From contig JAVYJV010000044.1 of NCBI GenBank assembly GCA_034509755.1, positions 1 through 64,000 of the forward strand: a DNA stretch of 64,000 nucleotides, written 5' to 3'. Positions within the stretch are counted from its first letter, which is position 1; the number at the start of each line of letters is the position of its first letter. Under the pieces are notes generated by a model, which was not told the origin of the DNA, did not search any database, and saw only the letters and a list, made by a program, of their open reading frames with translations. Of this stretch, positions 36,904 through 47,600 are shown in pieces. Source of the DNA: Anisodus tanguticus (taxonomy: Eukaryota > Streptophyta > Magnoliopsida > Solanales > Solanaceae). Position numbers and translations under genes: made by a program.

Positions 36904-37599
36904 AAGAATTTTTTTTAATTTTTTGTCTAAACAGTTTTAATTTTATATGAAAAAAAAAGGAAAAAATCAAATAATATTTATTTGATCAAAAAAAAAATAC
37001 AATTTTTGTAAGCTGTGCTTCCAAATTATATTTTAATTATTTAAAATATTTCAAAATTAGAAGTTTGTATAAATAAGTCATTAATCAACACGATTACATT
37101 GAAAAAGATTTTTGAGATGAAAAAAAAAAATTCAATTAAGTTCATTTTGTAGATATTCAAAACAAATCATTTTTGTTTAATTTTTAAAATTTTGTTCATT
37201 TCTTTTTCATAAAGATAAAAATAATTTGTAAAAATTTCAATGAAACCCTTTTTAAAAATTTTCTATTTTAAATTATTTTCTCTAAAAATATGTATATAAT
37301 CATTGTTATAAAAGTTAATATTAAAAGATTTTAATTTTAAAGTATCTTTGAATTATTCAATAAACTTATACTTTCATTTAAATATATTCATCAAAATCAT
37401 TCATTGAAAATAAACTATTAAACAAAACTTATTTTGCAAATTGATAAGTTTTTATCAAAAATTAAGAATTTTATTCATAATTATTGAAGAAATAATTTAA
37501 AACAAGTTTTAAAAACAAATTTGATTTTTATAATTAAATTTAATTTTTTTAATTGACTTTAAACAAAACAACTATGAATTATAAAAAAGTTTGAATAAA

Positions 37600-37850
37600 A
37601 CAATTAAGCCTGACAAATAGGTATAAAACTGGTTATTAAAAACAATCTTATATACAACTTATCAAAATTCAGTTTATTAAAAATAAGTTTAAATAATTTT
37701 AATCAGAAATTAGTTTTAATAAAATTTTTATAATACTAATCAAAAATTAGTTTAAATATCATCTCATAGTAAAATTAAAAGACTATTAATCAAAAAAAAG
37801 TTTTGATAACTGTTAAACAAAAATAATTTTAATCAACTTAGATAAATTGT
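37600..37850. repeat. Degenerate AT minisatellite
   Basis: Loose repeats of the type TAATCAAAAATTAGTTTAAA recur with spacing of roughly 40-60 bp and many changes. Copies are clear enough to see by eye but too diverged for an exact unit. Confidence 0.4.
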
Positions 37851-38484
37851 TTATTCAAGCAAATTTCATTGCTACCTATTTTTTTATCTAAATACATTTT
37901 AAGATATTTTTTAACTCAAATTTTCGAACTATTTAAAAGTGAATTTAATAAAACATTTTTGCTTAATCACAATTTTAAATTGATTTGTTTTTAACCAAAA
38001 ATTTCTATATTTTAATTAACTTTTATAAATTAGAATTGATTTGTTTACATTTTTTCAATTAAAATTGTTTTCAGATTTTTTTTATGTTTGAATATTATTT
38101 TCGAAAAAAATGTCATAAACTTAAGAAGTAATAAAGTTTAAGGAAAAATTTTTAAATATTTAGAAATTGTTTTTTTCTTTTTTATCTTTTTTATCAATTA
38201 AATTATCTATAAATTTTGATAAATTTTTATCTTAATTATATTTTTTTATTTGATAACTAACAACCAAAAAAAACATAAGATTATTTTTAGTTTAAATTTA
38301 GTTTTTTTTAAATTACTATTTTAATAATCATGTGAGGTCTAGTTAATTAATTTTAATGAACATATTTTCAAAAATAAATTTATTCTTATTAAATCAGATT
38401 TTTTTATAAAAACAAGAATTTTAAAAAAAATTAATTTTCTAAAATGGAATCATTTAAATTTTTTTTAAATTTAAAACTTAGTTC

Positions 38485-38513
38485 ACGCATGCTCATTATT
38501 AGGGACTGTCAGT
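38485..38513 (+). promoter_or_regulatory. Candidate PCID2 core promoter
   Basis: ACGCATGCTCA (38485-38495) resembles the palindromic NRF1 site. TCAGT (38509-38513) matches the arthropod initiator consensus. They lie 102-112 bp and 84-88 bp upstream of the PCID2 start codon, in a short patch clearly richer in G and C than its surroundings. This is inference from motif and position. Confidence 0.3.
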
Positions 38514-38596
38514 AAATAAAAAAAACAAAACAAGCGCTTTTTATTGAAAATACATTTTTATTATACATTTGATACACAAAACTAATTATTCTAAAA

Positions 38597-39851
38597 ATGA
38601 ACTTTAATTCTTACTTACAAGAATTTAATCGTCATATAAATAGTAAAAATGGGACTTCTTTAAGTTTACTTTTAACTTATAAGAAAAGTCAACATGCAAC
38701 ATCTGATCGTCTATTAGGAACTTTTAGTGAAGATTTAGTTGAAAAATTTATACCGGCACCATGGAATGAAATGTGTATTTTTCATTTAAATTGTTGCAAA
38801 TACATTAAAGATTGTAATTTTTTGATGGCTTATAAAGAACAGTCTAATTTGATACAATATTTTACAAAAGCTATTAGTGGAATGTTGAATGAAAATTGGA
38901 TGTTGCCTGTCTTAAATGTATTAATTAGAGATTTACGTTTATTAGCAATAGCAGCTGATTTAGAAACATCTATGATGAAAAATGAAAAAGTTCAAAAACC
39001 ACATGTAAATTTAGAAAAAGCAGCAGATCTTTTGATGGGTTTATTTAGAATCTCAGCTACAGGTAAATTAAAATTATCATTAAGTTTTAAAACTAAAAAT
39101 TCTTATAATTTTAGATTCTAGAAGCCAATTAGAAACATCAAAAAGATTGTCAATGATGAATATTATCAATCAATTGTTTAAAATTTATTTCAAAATAAAT
39201 AAATTACATTTATGTAAACCATTAACTAGAGCATTAGACAATTCAAAAATAGCACATTGTTTTAATTTAGCTGAAAGAGTTACCTACAATTATTTTCTTG
39301 GTTTAAAATATATGTTTGATTCAGATTATCAAAACGCAGATAAATTACTTTCTTTTTCATTCAGAAATTGTCATCACCAATCATTTAAAAACAAAAAGTT
39401 AATTTTAATTTATTTAATACCAGTCAAAATGTTAATTGGAGTAATGCCATCTACTAAATTATTAAAAGAGTTTGGTTTAGAATTTTTTCAAGATATTGTA
39501 CTAGCAATTAAACAAGGAAATTTAAGAATGTTGGATTATGCAATTGAAAAAAATTCAGAATTCTTTTGGAAATTTGGTATTTATTTGAATTTAGAAAAAT
39601 TAAAAATAATTGCTTATAGAAATGTTTTTAAAAAAGTTATGCTTATTTCAAAAACACATCAAATACCAATAACAATGTTCCAAACAGCATTAAACTTTTT
39701 ACAAGATGAAAAAATAAGTATTGAAGAAGTTCATTGTATATTAGCAAATTTAATTTCAGATGGTAAAGTTAAAGGTTATATTTCTTTACAATATCAAAAA
39801 TTAGTTGTATCAAAACAAAATCCATTTCCTAATTTAACAACCATTGCATAA
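38597..39851 (+). CDS. PCID2: PCID2 (TREX-2 PCI-domain subunit)
   Basis: PCID2 is the animal counterpart of yeast Thp1. With GANP and DSS1 it forms TREX-2, which couples transcription to mRNA export at the nuclear pore. Exon 1 is 38597-39062, a 52-bp intron follows, and exon 2 is 39115-39851, giving 400 residues (human 399). The phase-1 join gives ISATDSRSQLETSKR. The N-terminal helical repeats contain WNEMCIFHLNCCKYI and RDLRLLAIAADLE. The C-terminal PCI/winged-helix part includes GVMPSTKLLKEF, YRNVFKKV and VHCILANLISDGKVKGYIS, and the protein ends NPFPNL as in orthologues. It is complete. Confidence 0.96.
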
Positions 39852-40690
39852 AAAAATATTTAATTTTCAAAAGTAAAATTGTTTTAGCTCATATATAATA
39901 AAGTTGTTGAAATGTTTTAGAAAAATTATTTTTATAGGTTTTTAAAAAAAAAGTTTTATTAATTAAATTTTTTATCTTTAAGTAAAAATACATGATTATT
40001 AAGGAGAAAAAAAAGTAAATTATTATTCAAAGCATGATATGTTCAAAACTTGATTAAAAAGTTCCAGGTAAGACTATCTTGGTTTTAAAAAAAAAATTTT
40101 TTTTTTAAATTAAAAAGTTCAAATCAAATAAATTAGTTTAAATTTTATTTAAATTTTTTTAAAATCTTTTTTAAGTTTATGGGACTTCTTTTAATTAAAA
40201 TTTTTATATTCAAAAATATTTTTGAAATTTTAACTAAAGATGGCGTTATGCGTAAATAATTTTTACAAAATTTATAAATTAGTGGTTAAACTTTTTAATT
40301 TAAAAAAAAAATTTAATTTCATTAAACTTGATTTTTTTTTAGCTAAATATCTTTTAAAGACATGAATATATTTTTAAATAAAAAAAAAACAAAAACTTCT
40401 TAAATAAAATAGGTGTAATAAGCCTAAATGGATCTTTTTATGTAATAGCTAGTTGAAAACAATACAATATTAATTTTTTTTTCTTTTTTATCGGGTTAAA
40501 GATTAATCAGTTATTATTCTACTAACTTTAGCCTAATTTAAAAAATTCACAAATCTCATTCATTGCAATTTTATTCTAAAAAAACTTATTGTAACAAGGC
40601 GTTTTAGTTATTTAAGTACTTAAAGAAAAAAACTAATTTTTAGCATTGATTACCCGTTTTATTTATTTCAGTTTGAAAGCTTAAAAAAAA

Positions 40691-41010
40691 ATGAGGCATC
40701 TTCATACTTCGAATCTTTTCTTCCCTCTTTTCTTTAATGAAAGTAGAATGAGGGTAGGACTGAAAAATGGCCTTTTTACCTTTAAAAAATATCTTTAATT
40801 ATATATTAATCAAGCATCTATTTGCATCTTCAGTGAATCTAGCTAATCTGGTTCGTTTTTTTTTTTATAAAGTTTATTTGTGAATGTAACCAAAACAAAA
40901 AAAAACGCCGATCTGATCAGACCTCGAAAGCAAGAAAGTTCAGAGTTGTATTTTAAATTAAAGAGAGAGTGGCCACAATTGATGGCCAGTCATTTATGTG
41001 GGACTTTAGG
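40691..41010 (+). other. Two composition islands with short open frames
   Basis: The first island (40691-40798) carries a plus-strand ATG frame of 35 codons beginning MRHLHTSNLF; its minus strand is open too. The second (about 40890-41020) carries a stop-free plus frame of about 45 codons, including NADLIRPRKQESSELYF and WPQLMASHL, with no usable upstream ATG. It also contains the dyad TGGCCACAATTGATGGCCA. I recognise no family. They could be an untranslated exon and promoter of the downstream protease, a transposon relic, or small exons of an unknown gene. Confidence 0.35.
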
Positions 41011-41604
41011 GTTAATATCTATTAAACTCATCTTTTTTTTTTTTTTCTTCTTTTTATAAAAAAAAAAAAATTTTTTTTTGTGAATTACTAAAATTTTATT
41101 TTCTCAAATTTTTTTTAAGTTTTATGGTTATTTGAAATGATGTGATTTAATCTAATTAATTAATTTATTATGTTCTAAATTTCAATTGTTTTAGTTTAAA
41201 AAAAATTTTGATTTAATATGTTTATCAAAAAAATAACAACATCTTGTTTTTTTTAATTCAAACATTTATTTATTGTTTTTTTAAAATTCAAATTAGAAAA
41301 AGATAAAAATCTTTAATCTGAGTTACTAGGATAAGCATCAAAGTATGGTTTGATTTAAAAGAGTAAACTACTCAAAATTTATTTATTTGTTAAAAAATAA
41401 AACTTAATCAAATTATCCTAGTTTTAAGTCTATTTTTTCAAAAAAAAAAATTTTCTCATCAAAAAATTTGAACTTTAAGCAAATGGATAAAATTAATCTT
41501 ATAAATCTTATTAAAGTTATTTTTTATTTGTGAATACTCAAAGTTTTTATTTTAATTAAAAATGTTTATTTCATCTATCTGTGTAAATTAAAAAGTTTTA
41601 TTCG

Positions 41605-41632
41605 CCAATCAATTGCCAAGAAATTTATCAGT
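41605..41632 (+). promoter_or_regulatory. Candidate protease core promoter
   Basis: A CCAAT box (41605-41609, within CGCCAATC) is followed by TCAGT (41628-41632), which fits the arthropod initiator, 33 bp before the protease ATG. If used, the 5' UTR would be about 35 nt. Motif evidence only. Confidence 0.3.
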
Positions 41633-41664
41633 TTTCTATTTAAAATAAAAAAAAGTTAAAAAAA

Positions 41665-44600
41665 ATGAAGCCAAAATTAACTTTTATTCAAAATTTTTAT
41701 CTAGTCTTTATAATTTACATTTTTAACTTTAAAGTTAATTGTCAATTTACTAGTTTATTTAATAATTGGCAATTAAAATCTTATAGTTTGACTAATTTAC
41801 AAAATAGTTTAAATTTGTTACAGCGTAAATCTTTAGATTTTTCGAATAAAACCTTAAGCGCACGTAATAATTATTCAACTGTTGCTCGTCGTTTAAGTCA
41901 AGTAAGTAATAAAGCAATAGGTATTCAAGAATTTGGTAAATTACTTCAACAACTAAATAAACTAGATATAAATAAATTACCATTAAATTCTAAATTAGCT
42001 AAAGCATTTCAAACTTTAGCTAAATCAAAGCTTTTACATGGGCTTTATGCATTAAATGAATTACAAGAACGCTATGGTTCTAATCATCAAGCATTAGCAG
42101 TAGGAGCATTAAGTGGAAATAAAACATTAATTGCTGCTGCTGCTTTACGTACACTATTAGGTACAGCATTATCACATGCTAGACAAAGTAATATAGATGG
42201 AGAAAAAAATAACTTAGGTAGTCTATTTTCTAATTTGATTGGGGCACACTCAACGAATAATGCATTAGATGATAATAGTGTTAGTAGTAATGTAATTAAC
42301 ACAAGTCCTGATTATAATATGATTAAAACTTGGTTTTTAAAATTGTCCCAATTGGCATTACCTGATCGACAATCTACATTAGCTGAAGATCCAAAACAAT
42401 TAAACGCAGCTTTATGGAGTTTAATTAATTTAGCTCGATATTTTTTATGTGAGTTTTTAATTTGATTTTTTTAAGTTTTTTATTAAAAAAATTAAGGTAC
42501 TTTTGATTTATAGTTTTTTATTAGTTATATTCTATTTATCATGTTTTTTAATATTTTAATGAAGATGCTTTTCTAAACTTTAAATAAGAAGTTTTAAGAT
42601 TGAAAAATAAATCGTTTTATCATTTTTAAATATTTTTTTATTAACATGAAAACTTATTTAATCTAATTTTAATTCAATTTTTTCACTATACACAAGTTTA
42701 TTGAATCTAATTTTAATTCAATTTCAAATAAAAAAAAACAACTTATAAATCAATTTAAAGATCACGTGCCTTCAGAGAAAATTCAAATAAATTAGTTTTC
42801 TGGGCCAATTTTCAAATCTTTTTTAGAACAATTCTAATTATTTAACAATACTTAATTAACTATTTAATAGTTTTGATTAAAAAAACTGTTACAAAATTTG
42901 AAAGATTGATTTTCAAAATTTATTCAAAAGCTGTAGTAAAGAAATATTTTTCTAAATAAACGTAACAAATTTATTGACCAGTTATTAAATTTTTTTCTTA
43001 AAAAGTTTTATACGGGTAAGGGTCAAGTTCTTAGAAAAACTTATCTTTTTTTTGTAATAATTTGTTGTCACTTGTATTGATAAAAATTCAAGTTCAGTAT
43101 TTCAAATAATTCAACATGAGGATCGAGTTGAGAAGTTTTTTTTTTTTTTAATTATGAAACTTGTCTAAATTATTAAATCTATTTCTTGAACTGCTTGACC
43201 TCTATTTAAAAAAAATAATTTTAGTAAATTGGTCTTTTTTGTAGAAATCATTCTATTTATCAAAACTGATCTTGTTTTTTATCAACTTTTTTTTAATCGT
43301 TTGTTTAAATTAAAAACTTATTCTATTCAACTATTTCTTTTATTTGGTTTTGAAAAAAAAAGTTTGACAAGCTTGAAATTTTATCGTGTCAACAATTTTA
43401 GGTTTAAGATTATTTGATTTTTTTAAAAATTTTCTTCCTTAATTATTTTCTGAAATGAACGAAATTTAAATAATTCAATTGAACTAAAAACAATAAATTT
43501 TAGTTTATTTTTTTAAAATTGAAATTAGTTTTAAAGAAAAATATATTTGATGGAGAAAAAAAAAGCTTTAACTTGAAGTTAATGAACTTTTCATCTTTTT
43601 ACCAAATAAAAAAAAAATAAGTCAAATAGTTTAGGTAAGAATTAGGTAAAAATTTACTTGTAAATCAATAGTGAAAGTTTTTTTTTATCTTATCTTTAAC
43701 ATGTAACAGATAAAGATTTTTTTGAAAAAAAAAAGATGCTTTGGTAACATTGAATTAAAAATTTTATAAATTCAAACCATTGAACTTTAGGCTATTTTTT
43801 ATTGAAACATTTTATTGTTCAAAAACTAATTTTAAACTAAATATATTTAAGTGAAAGTTTTTTTTAAAGCTTGATAGAAAATTTAGTTTCAAGTTTTTAC
43901 AATAGTTTGATACTTTAACTTAAAATATTAGTCTTATCAGTTTATTTAAAACACTTTTACCTTTTTTTTTTTAAAAAAAACCAACATCATTTTAAAAGAA
44001 AATTATTTACCTATTAAGTTACTGACCTATTGCTGAATTCAATTTCTTGTTTTCCTTTTTCTTTTTTTTTATTTGGGCCAAACATCGGCTTAAACTGTAT
44101 AGAATCTCATTACCTAAATGCCAACAAACTTAAAAAAAAAAATCAAAACGGAAGGTACAAAAAGTTAAAAAAAAATTAAAAAAAAAACTTAATAAAACTA
44201 AAAAAAGACAATAAAACAAGTCCGGTTTTAACTGGCATTAACTTATGGTTTGGTGACGGTTTAAAAATTATTAGCTAAAATACTAAATAAACGAAATACT
44301 TTCTTCGAAAACTGGTTCCTTGAATATTACAAAAAAAAATAAAGATTTTGTAATGAAAAGTGAATTTGTGGTCCAGTTTCCTAGTTTTTTTTATTAAAAA
44401 AAATGCAGCTGTGATCGCAATATTATAATTTAGTCTGGTCTGGTCGAGTTACTAAATTCTTCGTTTTCATTTTTTAGTTAATAATTTTTAAAATAATTAG
44501 CTATCAAAAAAGCAATTACTTAAAAAAAGTTTTCTCTTTTTCTAATTAATTATTTTGTTTAACAAATGAAGATACAAATAACTTTTAATAATGTTTTGAA

Positions 44601-47600
44601 TAATTAATAAGCTGATTTGATATTGATAGCTCTCAAATTTATTTTTAAAAAATATTAGAGTTTTCTTAAAATAACTTGTTGATTGTAAACTTGTGAAAAA
44701 AACTTCAAAAAAAAAGGTCAATAAATAACAAAAGAGTAAAAGTTTTTATAAAAAGCAAATATTTAAAAAATGATTGATCAATTGAACAGTTAAACTTAAT
44801 GTCAAGTAAATAAAAAGTTTTCAGTATCAAAGTTAATAAAAATTTAATTTGTTGAGCTTTCATCTTAATTATAAATTCTTTTTTTAGTACAAACCTTAAA
44901 TTTTTAAACAATTACTTAATGAATGCTCAATAAACTTTTTTTTATCATTATTTATATTGTTTTTTTGAATTTTTTCAGAATTTATAACTAAGTAAATCTA
45001 CTTATAAACACTAATTAATTTTAATTTTTTACCAATTTCATTTGAAAAGATAATTTTAGAAAATTTGACTTATAAAAAAAAATTTGTTGAAACTTTTTTT
45101 GACCTAAAAATAACAAATAAAAAAAAATTTACAAGTGAAATTACCTTCACAATTAAAAAAATCGTGAACCTAATAAATATACAAAATAAATATTTTTAGT
45201 TCAACAATAAGAAAGTGTTGCATGAAAAGAAAATATTTTTAACTTTTTATCAAACATTGATTTATATTGATAAGTTATAACTTTTGTTTTAAATTTTGAT
45301 TCTTTTCACCCAAATATTAATATTTTACCCACTTTTTTTTATTGATTTTTCTACTCTATAAACTGATACTTTTGAACTTTTATTTATACTTGAATAGAGC
45401 CCAATAAATTACTTTTCATATTCAAAAATTTTATATTTTTATCTTTAACCTCATCTAATTTTTGATCAAAACTTAAAAATGAAAAGTTTCTTAAATTTTT
45501 TATCTTTGAAAAGTATTAAAAACATAAGTTTGATTTATTTTTTTTTTAAAATTAAAAGCTATTTTTATATAAACAAATTAAACTTGACCGTCATCATTCT
45601 GCATGGTTAATTTTTTAATAATACTAGTCTTTATTCATAAAATAAGCAAACAAATAATCTTTTGTCTGTGTGCCCTGGTTGTTCAAAACAAAAAACCGGA
45701 TTAAGTTTTTTCTTTATTTTAAAATTTAAAGTTTTTTCTTTCTTCTTTTTTTTTTTTTTTTGGCGTTAAAGAGATAAATACAATTAGGTTAAAACAAGAT
45801 TTTTTTTTTTGCTTTCTTGATACACTTGAAACGTTTTGTACGTTTTATTTAAACTAGTGCAAAATTAAAAGAATTTAACATATTTTTGAATGATGAATAA
45901 TTGCTGATTTATGAAATTAAGTTCTGTATCTTTTTTGAACATTTTTTTGAAACTTAATTGAAATTAGTTTCAAAATCTATGTTTTAGAAAAAGATAAATC
46001 GAAAAAGTTTTTAGGCTTTTTGTTGGTTTTTTTCGTATAAAAATTTTATAAAAACCTTCTACAAATTTATTGAGATAAAAAGTTAAAAATAATTCCATTT
46101 TTAAACTCAATTAAGCTCTTGCATTTTGAATTAATTAGATACTAATTATAATCGATACCTTATCAAATTTTGAAAAAAAATTATTTTTTTTATCAAAATA
46201 GCTAATAGTGTAAAGATAATTTTGAACTTAATTTATCATAATATTCATTAATTTGTTTTCTTAATTCAAACCCAGTTCAAAAGGCTTTCAAAATTTTTAA
46301 ATCATCTTTTTTAAAACATTAAGTAAAAGTTTGTAAACATTTACATTGCTTTTTGACCTAATTACCTAACTTAGTTGAAAACTTGATGCATCTTTTATTT
46401 TACTTTTTACTTTTTTTTTGCATTTAAACATCTGCTAATCAAATTAGTCAAACTTTAAGTTTAGAATATGTTCTATTTTGATAAATAAGTAAATATTTCA
46501 ACTTAAGTGATAGTTACTTTTAAACTCTGTAATCAAAATTTGTCTTTTGTCCCAATTTTAACTTTTTAAATTTATGAATAACTTTTTTGATTGTCTTGAT
46601 TTTTGCTTTAATTTTAAGATTTGTTTAAAATTCTTTTTTCAAGTAAACATTATTTTAATACGAATTTTCTGAATTAAGATTTTTTATTAATTTTCAACGG
46701 TTTTCTTAATTTTTCTAAAGAATTTTAATTATTTATAAATTATTAAGTTATAAATATTAAATTTAAATAAGTTTTAATTAAAAAAAAAGTCTATAACTGC
46801 AAAAATTTAAAAGATAAACTTGATCTTGAAAGAGAATATTTAAAATAGGTCATTTAAAAAGTTTAATCAATTTTTGTTAAGTCATTTAAAAATCATGAAA
46901 AAGAGCATATAACAAATAGAAATGTTCTTTGTGATTAACTATTGAATATTTAGTTGGTAAATTGAAAAAAATTTAAGAATGTTTTTTTTAAATAATTTAA
47001 TCAACCAACTGAATAAATTAAAAATAAAACAAGTTTTTGCTTTACCATCATTTTAATTCTTTTCTAAATTTTAGTGTTAGATTGCTTCTAAATAGTCTTT
47101 TTGCTTAAAAAATGAAAACATTTTTTTTTTTAAATTAAAATTTTGAATTAAAACATCAGACCTAAAATTAGTTTTATAAATTAAAAGATCTTAATTTTTA
47201 GGTTCAAATGAGAGTGAGATGAAGATTAATATTTAATAATAAAGTTTAATTTAAAATACTTAAGATATTTTAATAATTATCTTTAAATATAGTTCAAAAA
47301 CTGACACTAGTAATATCTAGATCAAATATTAATAAAAAATAAATTTTTGAACTTGATTTTAATCAAGCTTTTTAAGAAATAATTTTAATTAGCCCTATCA
47401 AAAAAATTAATTAATTTTTAGCTCATAAATTTATATGAATAAGTTTTTTATTGCTTAATCGTTTTTACGTGAAAAGTTTAAAGAAAATTTTTTTTTTTCG
47501 AAAAGCTATTTTTTTTAAAGTTGTCTAAAGAGGTGAAAAAATATAAAGAAATCTTGATCTAAAATTGATAAAAAAAACTTAAGTTTCATCATTGACACTT

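Larger units (their letters stand above)
36904..38596. other. Intergenic upstream of PCID2
   Basis: AT-rich sequence holding the 3' UTR of the 124-residue gene and the PCID2 promoter. A degenerate repeat zone is listed at 37600-37850. No gene is visible. Confidence 0.55.
39852..41664. other. Intergenic upstream of the protease
   Basis: This 1.8 kb spacer contains the PCID2 3' UTR and the protease promoter. Two mixed-composition islands at about 40691-40800 and 40900-41010 are described separately. The remainder is AT-rich with long T and A runs around 41033-41080. Confidence 0.5.

Noticed and set aside
40900..41010. 5S rRNA or other known small RNA in the island
   Set aside because: The GATCAGACCTCGAAAG string looked briefly 5S-like, but the conserved 5S internal control blocks are not present.
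41792..42302. Minus-strand frames opposite the protease exon 1
   Set aside because: They are shadows of the real plus-strand coding sequence, which has a signal peptide and joins in phase to the protease.
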